A stretch of 48,018 nt of DNA from Candidatus Saccharimonadia bacterium (GTDB lineage Bacteria > Patescibacteriota > Saccharimonadia > Saccharimonadales > Saccharimonadaceae). Shown here one piece after another: positions 16,687 through 24,324 of the stretch. A program made the translations under genes and the position numbers. Numbering within the stretch: the stretch's first letter is position 1; the number at the start of each line of letters is the position of its first letter. The notes under the pieces are model-generated. The model worked only from the letters and a program-made list of their open reading frames with translations. It made no database searches and was not told the DNA's origin. The DNA is taken from assembly GCA_023257815.1 (NCBI GenBank), contig JALRBJ010000007.1, positions 1 to 48,018 of the forward strand. Reading direction: 5' to 3'.

Positions 16687-18420
16687 TTAGTGTGCTTGTT
16701 GCAGTACTTCTGGTCGAATATGGCGAGGAAGCAAGAAGCTGAGTGCAAATACTAAGCCTAAAATACTCATCTGGTAAATCAGTGCGATCTTGAAGCCGCT
16801 AATGAAGTTATTAGTATTGGCTTCTTTTACATTCTTGGTAATGGTATCACCAATCTTTTGTTGTGCTGCTAATTGAGCGGGTGACATAGCAGCCTGCTGC
16901 TCTTTGCTTGGAGTAAGCTTTTTACAGCTATCAGGTGTAATAGTTGAATCTTTTTCAGTATTGCGGTCAACAAAACATGTTTTTGCGCCAGCGATGATCG
17001 TGTCTTGCGCCTGAGCTGGCACATGCACGGCAGTTAAATCGCTACGAATCGATGCGGCGGTTGTGTCAAAACTTGTAGCGGCATGATGTGTAAGTTGACC
17101 GAAAAAGAATACACCGATTAGAGCCACGCCAACTGCGCCACCAAGTTGCTGAACAGCATTTAGTACACCAGAAGCAGCGCCGGCGTGCTTGTGATCAACA
17201 TCATTCAACGCAACGGCGAATACTGGCGACATAATAAGCCCCATTCCCATACCGGTTATGAACAAGCCTGGAATGAATTGCCACGGTGTCGTATCAAGTC
17301 CACTACCTTGTACAAAGAAGTAAATTGTCCATAAACCGATTGCCATAATAACCGTACCGAGTGTGAGAGCGTAGCGACCAAGCTTTGGTATAAGTTTTTG
17401 TCCCAAGACTGCGATAGTAACTGAAATACCAATTGCGATCGGTATGCCGGTAAGTGCCGCCTTGATGATTTCGTAACCAAGACCAATCTGGAGTAATAAG
17501 GTGAATGGTAGGAAGAACCCAGCCATGGCCGCTTGGAACACTAGATTGATAATAATACCAGTCACGAACGTGCGAGTTTTGAACAGCGCAGGTGGAATAA
17601 GCGGTGACTTATCTTTCTTGTTCTTACGAATCAGCCACCAACCAAATAATGCAATCGCAGGTGCAGCCGCAGCCATCATGCTGAATACCCATAATGGCCA
17701 ATCAAGTTCACGACCTTGAATAAGCGGGAACACGAGGAGCAAGAGAGCAACGATAATAATACTAGTACCAACTAAGTCGAGTTTAAGAGGGTGCGCAGAT
17801 TTACCATCGGGCAAATAGCGCCAGCCCATGAACAGCGCGAATAGTCCAACTGGTACATTGATTAGGAACACAGGTCGCCAATCAAGTCCCCATATATTGA
17901 AGTGGATTAATATACCGCCAATGACTGGTCCGAGGCTTGCGGCAATACCAGCAAGCGCACCGAATATGCCCATTACGCCAGCCCGTTCGGCTGGCTTATA
18001 CATAATCTGCATCATGCTCATTACCTGCGGCACCATTAATGCCGCCATGGCACCTTGAATTAAGCGTGCTGCCACTAGCACTTCAGGATTCCAGGCGAGT
18101 CCACACAGCAGTGAAGCAATCGTAAAACCACTTACGCCAATCATGAAAAGTTTTTTATAGCCAAATACGTCACCCATGCGACCGCCGGTGATAAGGAGAG
18201 TGGCGAAAGCAAGTGAATAGCCAGCGATTAGCCACTGAATCATGGCATAACTTGCGCCAAGATTATTTTGAATTGATGGTATAGCGATGTTTACGATCGT
18301 GGTATCGAGCAGATCCATTACGAAGGCAAGCGCCACGATAATAAGGGCAATAGTTCGCCCACGGCTGGTTAATTTACTAGCGTGGTGGTGAGCAGAATTG
18401 GTTGGATGGGCATTTGCCAC
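16687..18420 (-). CDS. MFS multidrug exporter, DHA2 (EmrB/QacA) type
   Basis: This 577-residue protein has 14 predicted membrane helices. The first carries the DHA2 signature MDLLDTTIVNIAIPSIQ, and motif A appears as GGRMGDVFGYKKLF. Motif C-like GPVIGG is also present. A 110-residue segment rich in Ala and Lys with two cysteines precedes the last helix and is probably extracellular. Proton-driven export of drugs or lipophilic compounds is the usual function. The start is the GTG at 18420, supported by AAGGAG seven bases upstream; a TATAAG lies further upstream. A paralogous exporter is at 24325. Confidence 0.88.
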   Translation of the reverse strand: MANAHPTNSAHHHASKLTSRGRTIALIIVALAFVMDLLDTTIVNIAIPSIQNNLGASYAMIQWLIAGYSLAFATLLITGGRMGDVFGYKKLFMIGVSGFTIASLLCGLAWNPEVLVAARLIQGAMAALMVPQVMSMMQIMYKPAERAGVMGIFGALAGIAASLGPVIGGILIHFNIWGLDWRPVFLINVPVGLFALFMGWRYLPDGKSAHPLKLDLVGTSIIIVALLLLVFPLIQGRELDWPLWVFSMMAAAAPAIALFGWWLIRKNKKDKSPLIPPALFKTRTFVTGIIINLVFQAAMAGFFLPFTLLLQIGLGYEIIKAALTGIPIAIGISVTIAVLGQKLIPKLGRYALTLGTVIMAIGLWTIYFFVQGSGLDTTPWQFIPGLFITGMGMGLIMSPVFAVALNDVDHKHAGAASGVLNAVQQLGGAVGVALIGVFFFGQLTHHAATSFDTTAASIRSDLTAVHVPAQAQDTIIAGAKTCFVDRNTEKDSTITPDSCKKLTPSKEQQAAMSPAQLAAQQKIGDTITKNVKEANTNNFISGFKIALIYQMSILGLVFALSFLLPRHIRPEVLQQAH

Positions 18421-18524
18421 GGATGAACTCCTTACTTTACTTATACAAGTGTAGTTCTTTGTACCAAAACCGGCAAGCCGTATTTATGTAGCGTCAGCTC
18501 TAAAGCTTGGGAACGTGCCTTTGC

Positions 18525-18530
18525 TATAAT
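18525..18530 (+). promoter_or_regulatory. -10 box, leaderless, for the 67-residue membrane protein
   Basis: A perfect TATAAT is followed by six bases and the ATG at 18537. This excludes the upstream in-frame start at 18507, which lies 5' of the promoter. Confidence 0.6.
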
Positions 18531-18536
18531 AGAAGT

Positions 18537-18740
18537 ATGCAAAAAATAGCTACACGCATATTCATCTATGCCTCGTTAGTATTTGGTATCTTAGGGGTAT
18601 CCCTAGTGCTTACATTACCAGACAACGACAACGATAGATCTGATCTAAACATGATTATTATGAGACTTCTGATGGCAACGGTATTTATTATACTGCCATC
18701 ATTTGCGCTAAGCGTTGCGGGTAAATACCTTAAACGCTAA
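18537..18740 (+). CDS. Small two-helix membrane protein, unknown
   Basis: This 67-residue protein has two hydrophobic helices (IFIYASLVFGILGVSLVLTL and LLMATVFIILPSFALSVAG) joined by an acidic loop (PDNDNDRSD) and ends in a basic KYLKR. It has no recognised family. Its stop overlaps the convergent stop of the next gene by four bases (18737-18740). Confidence 0.6.
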   Translation: MQKIATRIFIYASLVFGILGVSLVLTLPDNDNDRSDLNMIIMRLLMATVFIILPSFALSVAGKYLKR

Positions 18741-19057
18741 GATGCTTGATTAGCAACTGGTTCATCTTTGACCTCATTTGCAGATAGGACAGTTGTCTGT
18801 ACTTTTTGAACTGTGAGTGATTGTTTAATCTCGGCAACATCCTTTTGCATGCGTAGTATTGCTGACTGCACCTTCCATTTGCGGATGAGGCTTATGACGT
18901 ATACCACTGTAAGTGCGACAGCTATTACATTAAGCATGACAAACGTAATAGTAATCGTGGTAACGAGCGACTCAGGAATCAAACTACCACCCGAATTGTT
19001 TAATAAGCTTTGTAGTGTTGATTGATCTTGTTGACTGAGCTTGTCTAGACTATCCAT
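18737..19057 (-). CDS. Small membrane protein with cytosolic coiled coil, unknown
   Basis: In this 106-residue protein a Gln/Ser-rich N-terminus (DKLSQQDQSTLQSLLNN) precedes one long hydrophobic helix (about 29-52, TITITFVMLNVIAVALTVVYV). A charged segment with coiled-coil character follows (LRMQKDVAEIKQSLTVQK). No family is recognised. It may tether a partner to the membrane. Confidence 0.6.
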   Translation of the reverse strand: MDSLDKLSQQDQSTLQSLLNNSGGSLIPESLVTTITITFVMLNVIAVALTVVYVISLIRKWKVQSAILRMQKDVAEIKQSLTVQKVQTTVLSANEVKDEPVANQAS

Positions 19058-19084
19058 ATAAGTAGTATAGCAATATGCTTATGA

Positions 19085-19588
19085 TTACTTTGCACCGAGT
19101 TTGAGCAAAATGATCGCACTGGCAATTACGGCTTGGATCCCAATCGAGATTAGAGCGGTTACGAATGAATTTGAACTAGTTTTGGCCGATCGCATGATTG
19201 TAATAGTAATGGCAACAATGGCTAGGCTTATATCTATTATGATTGCAGTATGAATTTCTATTAAGCCAATTGCAGCTAAGCTGAACATAATAATTGATGA
19301 TGTGCCGGCTAACAATAGACCGCGATGAATGCCGAGTTCTTTAATAAATTGCTTGCGTGACATGTTTTCATCGTGCACAACTCTGTGTGAAAGTACCGAG
19401 GCGAATAAGCCAGCTAACCATAAACCGACAACTGTTGAAATGATGGCGATGAAAGCATGCTTAACAGTTAAATCGTCTTTTAATAGCAGACCGATATTGA
19501 CCGCTAGTACGGTAACGCTACCGTAAATACGTTCTTTTATGATCGCAGCGATATACTCACGATTCTCAAGGGGCAACTTATTTCTCAT
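19085..19588 (-). CDS. Four-helix integral membrane protein, unknown
   Basis: This 167-residue protein begins at the ATG at 19588 (MRNKLPLENREY). It has a short cytosolic N-terminus and about four membrane helices, including AFIAIISTVVGLWLAGLFASVL and AIIIDISLAIVAITITIM. The frame stays open upstream to 19882, but that part lies across the terminator and the GC-rich regulator gene and reads as low-quality Arg/Ser/Pro sequence, so I exclude it. No family is recognised. Confidence 0.65.
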   Translation of the reverse strand: MRNKLPLENREYIAAIIKERIYGSVTVLAVNIGLLLKDDLTVKHAFIAIISTVVGLWLAGLFASVLSHRVVHDENMSRKQFIKELGIHRGLLLAGTSSIIMFSLAAIGLIEIHTAIIIDISLAIVAITITIMRSAKTSSNSFVTALISIGIQAVIASAIILLKLGAK

Positions 19589-19608
19589 ATACTGTAAGTT
19601 TACACCAT

Positions 19609-19640
19609 AAAAAAGAAATCCCCCGAAGGGGGTTTCTTTA
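19609..19640 (-). terminator. Rho-independent terminator of the XRE/zinc-ribbon gene
   Basis: On the minus strand AAGAAA and CCCCC pair with GGGGG and TTTCTT across a TTC loop (one unpaired base), followed by a run of six T. It lies just after the stop of the regulator gene at 19662. Confidence 0.8.
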
Positions 19641-19661
19641 TCTCCTTCGGGGGTAGGTTGT

Positions 19662-20048
19662 TCAGCATTGACCGCAGATGCCAATGATCGGCAATTCCAC
19701 GAAACACACAGGGCATATGTTGCCCGAGCGCTTGTGAGTGACCGTGTAGGTCTCGGTAACACCTTCGTGGGTAACCGAGAGGCTGAACGATGCGGTGATG
19801 CTGGTGCCGGTGAGCGGCGGTCGTCCGAGGTGGGACAGCTCCTCGGGTGCGAACAGATCGCTGATCTTGCAACCGAATGCATCGGCCAAGATCAGTGCAA
19901 CGCCTTCATTCGTTTTGAAGCGCGAGCTACCGTTCTCGATACCGCGGATCGTGCCGGCTGCCAGACCGGTGTACTCCGCCAGCTCGTCGACACTGAAGCC
20001 GACTTCCTTGCGGAATTTCCTGACCGGATGTATGGTCAAGGCGATCAC
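19662..20048 (-). CDS. XRE-type HTH regulator with C-terminal zinc-ribbon-like Cys pairs
   Basis: In this 128-residue protein, residues 7-62 form a Cro/CI-type helix-turn-helix (RKFRKEVGFSVDELAEYTGL, then AGTIRGIENG). A short beta segment (ITASFSLSVTHEGVTETYTV) follows, and the C-terminus has C112-x2-C115 and C125-x2-C128, a likely zinc ribbon. The start is a GTG at 20048 with GGA just upstream. The gene is much richer in GC than its neighbours (42 of 60 bases in 19801-19860), which suggests recent transfer. It has its own terminator. It may be a DNA-binding or antitoxin-like regulator; no toxin gene is visible beside it. Confidence 0.75.
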   Translation of the reverse strand: MIALTIHPVRKFRKEVGFSVDELAEYTGLAAGTIRGIENGSSRFKTNEGVALILADAFGCKISDLFAPEELSHLGRPPLTGTSITASFSLSVTHEGVTETYTVTHKRSGNICPVCFVELPIIGICGQC

Positions 20049-20131
20049 TCCAATCTATGTAGAAGAACAATCCTTAATTTAATATTAACATAAAATTGTA
20101 AATAAGTCAATAAACTACTCTCGAAGCGATG

Positions 20132-20137
20132 TATAAT
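20132..20137 (+). promoter_or_regulatory. -10 box, leaderless, for the rRNA methyltransferase gene
   Basis: A perfect TATAAT is followed by seven bases and the ATG at 20145. Confidence 0.55.
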
Positions 20138-20144
20138 AACAGTA

Positions 20145-20876
20145 ATGCCACGACTTCACGCATACTCACAGCATTTCCTACGCGGTCCGCGCATCGTTGC
20201 CGAGCTCATAGGTCACTCAAATATTCGCAAGAATGACTACGTGTATGATCTTGGTGCCGGTAGTGGTGTAATAACCAGTGTGTTGGCGAATCGTTGCAAA
20301 AAGGTAATCGCGGTAGAAGTAGAGCCGAATGCACTTAAGACGTTACGTAAAAACGTAGGGAATGTTTTAAATATCGATATTGTAGAACAGGATATTTTGA
20401 AGCTTAAAATTCCTGAAGGTCGATACAAGATATTCTCGAACATCCCATTCAGCCAGAGCGCAGCAATTGTACGTAAATTTACAGAAGCCGGTAATCCACC
20501 CATTACTACGTACTTGATTGTGCAAAAACAGTTCGCACGTAAGTTGGTGCCAAGCGATACTCATTTTACTGCGCAGTTGGGTGCACAAGTTGCTCCACTG
20601 TTTACCACGCGTATTCGCAAACCGCTTCGAAAAACCGACTTTACACCACCGCCCGGAGTAGACACTGTGCTACTTGAAATAAAACTACGTGAAGAACCGC
20701 TGCTTGCTACCAAACAAATGCAGCACTATCGTGAGTTTGTGGAGCGCTGTTTTGCCGAACAAAAGTTCTTTATTAAATTGCCACGCGCGGCCGCTGGGAT
20801 ATCTACCGAAAAAGTACCATCCCAACTAAGCGTTGAAGAATGGATACGGCTGTTTACTAAGTTAAGCGAACGCTAA
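20145..20876 (+). CDS. rRNA adenine N6-dimethyltransferase, Erm-type
   Basis: This 243-residue member of the KsgA/Erm family of AdoMet-dependent rRNA dimethyltransferases has QHFLRGPRIVAELI at its N-terminus (the KsgA/Erm opening QNFL). The AdoMet site is DLGAGSG (35-41), the acidic end of strand 2 lies in VEVEP, and the catalytic motif is NIPF (99-102). NIPF/NIPY is typical of Erm, while KsgA usually has NLPY, and the length fits Erm. Erm enzymes methylate A2058 of 23S rRNA and give macrolide-lincosamide resistance. The assignment to Erm rather than to a divergent KsgA is likely but not certain. It overlaps the convergent yaaA gene by 20 bases at its 3' end. Confidence 0.78.
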   Translation: MPRLHAYSQHFLRGPRIVAELIGHSNIRKNDYVYDLGAGSGVITSVLANRCKKVIAVEVEPNALKTLRKNVGNVLNIDIVEQDILKLKIPEGRYKIFSNIPFSQSAAIVRKFTEAGNPPITTYLIVQKQFARKLVPSDTHFTAQLGAQVAPLFTTRIRKPLRKTDFTPPPGVDTVLLEIKLREEPLLATKQMQHYREFVERCFAEQKFFIKLPRAAAGISTEKVPSQLSVEEWIRLFTKLSER

Positions 20877-21642
20877 GACCGATTCCTTTGAATTCTTTAC
20901 ATACGAACACGGGAACCTCGGATGTACTAAGTGATAAATCGTACTTATAACCAATATTATTAAACTTAGTAATTGCTGATTCATCGTCAATTTTATTTTG
21001 AATAAGCCAGCGAGCGAATGCACCACGAGCAACTTTGGCATGTACCGTTACGAACGTTGGCTCACCAGTCTTAGGACTAATTGTCATAAACTTTGGAGTA
21101 ATAACGCGTGAATCTTTATGGTGGGGGAGCACTGCTTTGGTGTATTCAACTGCCGAAAGATTAATGATGGTACTTGGGTTAGGGATCTGCTTAGCGATTG
21201 AATCCCCCCAGAATTTGTACAAATTCTTGTATGGCTCATCGGGCAGATGGTATCCCATTTCTAGTCGGTAGGGATGAATGCTATCAAGAGCGCGTAACAC
21301 GCCGTAAAGCCCCGACAGAATAAATAAATGGTTGTTGGCATAGTTTCGATCATCTTGCGAAAACGATTGAACTTGCAAGCCGCTATAAATATCACCCAAA
21401 AACGCATCGATAGCCGGACGTTGCAACGATTGTTCCATCGACCATGTGCTCAGTAGTTCATGAGTTTTTACGGCCATGGCGGGCGAAAGCTGCATAGCTG
21501 TTTGCAGTTGCTTCGGGTTAAGCGTCGTAAGGTAGTCTGCAAGTTCGATTGCTTGCTCAAGCAGTGCTGGCTTTTGATATGACGTAAATTTAGCGCTTGG
21601 TGGCCGCATTGTTTTGGATGAATGAAGCAAGATGGCCAGCAT
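20857..21642 (-). CDS. yaaA: YaaA family (UPF0246) protein
   Basis: This 261-residue protein is full length for the family. The pattern LLHSSKTM, YSGLQV, then LFILSGLYGVLRALDSIHPYRLEMG, INLSAVEYTKAV and FVTVHAKVARGAFARW is that of YaaA. In E. coli, YaaA limits intracellular iron and DNA damage during peroxide stress. Here it stands a few bases downstream of an FKBP gene. In this window it joins MsrA, MutY and AlkA as damage-related functions. Confidence 0.88.
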   Translation of the reverse strand: MLAILLHSSKTMRPPSAKFTSYQKPALLEQAIELADYLTTLNPKQLQTAMQLSPAMAVKTHELLSTWSMEQSLQRPAIDAFLGDIYSGLQVQSFSQDDRNYANNHLFILSGLYGVLRALDSIHPYRLEMGYHLPDEPYKNLYKFWGDSIAKQIPNPSTIINLSAVEYTKAVLPHHKDSRVITPKFMTISPKTGEPTFVTVHAKVARGAFARWLIQNKIDDESAITKFNNIGYKYDLSLSTSEVPVFVCKEFKGIGLSVRLT

Positions 21643-21648
21643 AACAGG

Positions 21649-22023
21649 CTACGCTAAAGCAACGAGTTCAATATCAAACACTAAATCACTATTTGGTGGA
21701 ATGTTTGCAGCGGCTCGGACTGAACCATACGCCATATCAGAAGGAATCACCAAGCGGCGCGTACCGCCAACTTTCATGCCAGGCACGCCCTGTGTCCAGC
21801 CTTTAATTACTTGCGTTAAGCCAAATGTAACTGGCTCACCAAAGTCGTGGCTACTTTGAAAAATCGTGCCGTCTTTACACAAAGCTCCGGTATAATGTGC
21901 TGTAATGTGGGCGTCTTGTGGCACAACATCGCCAGTGCCTTCAACCACGTCGATTACCTGTAGGTCAGTAACCGAAGCTACTGGTTCAAAATTAGCAAGT
22001 TTTGTTCCTTCAAGTTGACTCAT
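21649..22023 (-). CDS. FKBP-type peptidyl-prolyl isomerase
   Basis: This 124-residue protein is a single FKBP domain without signal peptide, so probably cytosolic. Key features are ITAHYTGALCKDGTIFQSS, VIKGWTQGVPGMKVGGTRRLVIP, the AYG motif in SDMAYGSV, IPPNSDLVFDIELVAL, and the conserved Trp of the binding pocket. The start ATG overlaps the stop of the DUF4342 gene (22020-22023), so they form an operon. It catalyses cis-trans isomerisation of prolyl bonds. Confidence 0.92.
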   Translation of the reverse strand: MSQLEGTKLANFEPVASVTDLQVIDVVEGTGDVVPQDAHITAHYTGALCKDGTIFQSSHDFGEPVTFGLTQVIKGWTQGVPGMKVGGTRRLVIPSDMAYGSVRAAANIPPNSDLVFDIELVALA

Positions 22024-22292
22024 TTCTTTTCCTCGTTGCGCTCAACAATGATTGAACACTCAGTTACTAATGCTGCAATTGCACCAACTGCCGCCAGTAC
22101 TGGCGCTATAACGATACCAACCACACCACCAACAACGCCCACGGTAAGTGGAATTTCAATCAATGTTTTGCCGTCCTTATCTTTAATAATAAGACGACGA
22201 ACATTGCCCTCACGAACAAGTTCTTTTACCTTAGCAAGAAGTTCCTCGCCGTTAACTTTAAATTCTTCTTTAGTGGATTTTGAATCAGTCAT
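22020..22292 (-). CDS. DUF4342 domain protein
   Basis: In this 90-residue protein the first half is charged (ELLAKVKELVREGNVRRLII, then KDGKTLIEIP) and the second is a hydrophobic Gly/Val-rich helix pair (LTVGVVGGVVGIVIAPVLAAVG), the DUF4342 pattern. Its function is unknown and it is probably membrane associated. The ATG at 22292 is chosen because the minus-strand TATAAT (22305-22300) ends seven bases upstream; the alternative ATG at 22301 overlaps that -10 box. It is the first gene of an operon with FKBP. Confidence 0.8.
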   Translation of the reverse strand: MTDSKSTKEEFKVNGEELLAKVKELVREGNVRRLIIKDKDGKTLIEIPLTVGVVGGVVGIVIAPVLAAVGAIAALVTECSIIVERNEEKK

Positions 22293-22299
22293 ACTATCC

Positions 22300-22307
22300 A
22301 TTATACT
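22300..22307. promoter_or_regulatory. Overlapping divergent -10 boxes for the DUF4342 operon and the metK leader
   Basis: The 8-base word ATTATACT reads TATACT on the plus strand (22302-22307), for the metK leader, and TATAAT on the minus strand (22305-22300), for the DUF4342 gene. The minus transcript is predicted leaderless; the plus transcript carries the riboswitch. Confidence 0.6.
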
Positions 22308-22329
22308 AGGTATCAGTACACTAACAATT

Positions 22330-22440
22330 ACGCGTATCCAGAGTGCAGCGAGAGAACTAGCTCAACGACCTGCCAGCAACCAGCCTCTTACGAAAGTAAT
22401 GCATAAACGGTGCTCCTTCTAGCCCATTATGGGAAGATAA
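22330..22440 (+). ncRNA. S-box (SAM-I clan) riboswitch in the metK leader
   Basis: The core of the S-box can be read in order: a P1 5' strand with TATC (22335-22338), CAGAGTGCAGCGAGAGAACT, GACCTGCCAGCAACC, a P3/P4 hairpin region, then ACGGTGCTCCTTC, a short CCC-ATTAT-GGG hairpin and AAGATA closing P1. GCCAGCAACC and GGTGCT..TTC are near-invariant parts of SAM-I/SAM-IV class aptamers. The gene downstream is SAM synthetase, the expected target. SAM binding should favour the terminator at 22452-22501 and reduce metK expression. Confidence 0.8.
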
Positions 22441-22451
22441 GGCTTTGTTTT

Positions 22452-22502
22452 AACTCCTTTTCTTTCCGAAATGGTCGGAAGATACGAAAAAGGAGTTTTT
22501 TA
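22452..22502 (+). terminator. Riboswitch-controlled terminator just before metK
   Basis: AACTCCTTTT (from 22452) pairs with AAAAGGAGTT, enclosing a second stem CTTTCCGA/TCGGAAG, and is followed by a T run that ends directly before the metK ATG. The GGAG of the 3' arm would also be the ribosome-binding site of metK, so the same hairpin could block both transcription and translation. Confidence 0.75.
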
Positions 22503-23477
22503 ATGCCAACATATAGAACTGCCGAAAGCGTTTCGCCTAGGCACCCAGACAAGATTTGCGACCGTATCTCGGATGCGATACTTGATGCACATTTGTCACA
22601 AGATCCGGTAGCTCGTGTAGCTGTGGATGTAGCAGGGGGGCACGGTAAAGTATTCGTAACTGGTGAAGCCACATCTAAGGCTAAGCGTATAGACATTGAA
22701 GCCATTGTTAAGCGGATTGCTGGCGATGTAGAAGTTATCGTTCACCTTGCAGAGCAAAGCCCAGAGATCGCTTATGGTGTAGATGCGGGTGGCGCCGGTG
22801 ATCAGGGAATTATGGTTGGCTATGCTTCGAATGAAACTCCGGAATTCTTGCCGCTTGAAGTCGTATTAGCACGCAAATTAAATCAATATTTGTATGAACG
22901 TTGGCCGCATGATGGCAAAACCCAGGTAACGTTAAAAGACGGAGCGGTAACAAGTATTGTAGCCAGCTTTCAGTTTGCAACCAAAGATAAGCTTGCCCAG
23001 GCTGTTCGTGATTGGATTCTTGCAGAAGATGTACTAGTGAATCCGGCCGAGCTAAAGTTACATATAAATCCGGCAGGCGACTGGATATTAGGTGGCTTTG
23101 ATGCTGACGCCGGACTGACTGGTCGTAAGTTAGTGGTTGATAATTATGGCCCACGAATTCCAGTCGGTGGGGGAGCGTTCAGCGGTAAAGATCCAAGCAA
23201 AGTCGATAGATCAGCTGCATACGCCGCACGCAAAATCGCGATTGACTATTTAAAGCAGCATGGGGCAAAGGAAGTCTATGTATTTTTGGCATATGCAATT
23301 GGGTACAACCAGCCACTTGAAGCGACTGTTGTGATTGATGGGAGAGAAGAAATAGTCGAAGGCTATGACTTAACACCAAACGGTATTATTACTGCACTCA
23401 ATCTTAAACAGCCAATTTACGAAAAGACTGCTGAATATGGTCACTTCGGCCATGACAGTTTCAATTGGGAGCAGTAG
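22503..23477 (+). CDS. metK: S-adenosylmethionine synthetase, short bacterial type
   Basis: This enzyme makes SAM from methionine and ATP. It has 324 residues, starting at MPTYRTAESV, compared with about 380-400 in most bacteria. Conserved motifs are SVSPRHPDKICDRISDAILD (ATP/Mg site), GAGDQGIMVGYA, and GGGAFSGKDPSKVDRSAAY (the second MetK signature). Shortening appears spread over loops, not a truncation, since both the N- and C-terminal motifs are present. The ATG at 22503 is set by the GGAG in the terminator arm; earlier in-frame starts fall inside the riboswitch. Regulation by the S-box leader is strongly suggested. Confidence 0.92.
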   Translation: MPTYRTAESVSPRHPDKICDRISDAILDAHLSQDPVARVAVDVAGGHGKVFVTGEATSKAKRIDIEAIVKRIAGDVEVIVHLAEQSPEIAYGVDAGGAGDQGIMVGYASNETPEFLPLEVVLARKLNQYLYERWPHDGKTQVTLKDGAVTSIVASFQFATKDKLAQAVRDWILAEDVLVNPAELKLHINPAGDWILGGFDADAGLTGRKLVVDNYGPRIPVGGGAFSGKDPSKVDRSAAYAARKIAIDYLKQHGAKEVYVFLAYAIGYNQPLEATVVIDGREEIVEGYDLTPNGIITALNLKQPIYEKTAEYGHFGHDSFNWEQ

Positions 23478-23501
23478 CTTGAACTTAAGAGCTGTTGAGA
23501 G

Positions 23502-23507
23502 TATATT
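23502..23507 (+). promoter_or_regulatory. -10 box, leaderless, for the gene at 23514
   Basis: TATATT is followed by six bases and the ATG at 23514. Confidence 0.5.
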
Positions 23508-23513
23508 TCTGAC

Positions 23514-24020
23514 ATGACACAACTTGTGAAGGGTTTGGAGCCTCAGCCAAATTTCCCTTTTGAGGATATAGCTGCCGATAATGCAGATATCCTCGAACTA
23601 CTGCTTGCCAGTGATCTAGTGATCGATGCCGGTCATCGTACGGCCGAAGAAATGCATCAATTATTTCAACTTGGCCACAGTTCGATTGATGCTGCATCTA
23701 AACGTGTAGGTTATGATGCGGATCAACAGAACGCTATAAGTACTGGCGTAGCAACAATGGAAACGATAAGAGGTTTACTAAACGGGATTCCTAAGGTTGA
23801 GATGCGTGCTTTACACATTAACACTACTGCAATTGGCGTAACGATGAAAACACCAAAGCTGCAGAGCTACGCAAATCAGGCATATGAAGAATTTATGACT
23901 GAGCTGCCGAGGACTGCTGAGTTGGTGTGTCAGGCGAATCGCAGGAGGCACTCGTATCTTGTGACGTATGCGGTGCTTGGTGCAGCACTAACGTATCAGC
24001 TTGAGCGAGACTGTACATAG
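23514..24020 (+). CDS. Uncharacterised soluble helical protein
   Basis: This 168-residue protein is rich in helix-forming residues, with no membrane segment, signal or recognised motif. Acidic N-terminal half (ADNADILELLLASDLVIDAG), basic spot near the end (CQANRRRHSY). It has its own predicted leaderless promoter and is followed by the AbrB-type regulator 42 bases downstream. I do not recognise it. Confidence 0.55.
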   Translation: MTQLVKGLEPQPNFPFEDIAADNADILELLLASDLVIDAGHRTAEEMHQLFQLGHSSIDAASKRVGYDADQQNAISTGVATMETIRGLLNGIPKVEMRALHINTTAIGVTMKTPKLQSYANQAYEEFMTELPRTAELVCQANRRRHSYLVTYAVLGAALTYQLERDCT

Positions 24021-24026
24021 TCATAC

Positions 24027-24056
24027 TTGACATACATTTCATACTTAGGCTACAAT
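24027..24056 (+). promoter_or_regulatory. Promoter of the AbrB-exporter operon, leaderless
   Basis: A perfect TTGACA (24027-24032), an 18-base spacer and TACAAT (24051-24056), then six bases to the ATG at 24063. It is one of the best promoter matches in the window. It excludes the upstream in-frame start at 24027. Confidence 0.75.
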
Positions 24057-24062
24057 CATACT

Positions 24063-24317
24063 ATGAGTCACTCTCTTCATGACAAAAAATTATATGGAAC
24101 AGCTACGGTTGGTACTAAGGGCCAGATCGTCATTCCGTCTGATGCCCGTGAAGAACTGGGAATTGAACCAGGTGACAAGCTATACATCGCCGGCTCACCG
24201 TCAAAGAAAGTAATCTTCTGTTTGAAAGAAGAGCAATTACGGGCTTTGATCGAGCACTTAACAGGTGATGTAGACGCTGCTAAAGCATTAATAAACCAAT
24301 CAAACAAAGAGGGATAG
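24063..24317 (+). CDS. AbrB/SpoVT-type DNA-binding regulator
   Basis: In this 84-residue protein, residues 10-55 form the swapped-hairpin AbrB fold: [31 protein letters not shown] and [11 protein letters not shown] short helical C-terminus follows. Such proteins bind DNA as dimers, often at their own promoter. The exporter gene starts seven bases after its stop, so it probably controls that exporter. Confidence 0.88.
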   Translation: MSHSLHDKKLYGTATVGTKGQIVIPSDAREELGIEPGDKLYIAGSPSKKVIFCLKEEQLRALIEHLTGDVDAAKALINQSNKEG

Positions 24318-24324
24318 GAGCACT

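Noticed and set aside
19589-19882. N-terminal extension of the four-helix membrane protein and other frames in the GC-rich region
   Set aside because: It crosses a terminator and the XRE gene; Arg/Ser/Pro-rich readings are typical shadows of a GC-rich gene in another frame.
22410-22502. Earlier metK start
   Set aside because: It would be translated from the riboswitch and terminator; the family starts at MPTYRTAESV.
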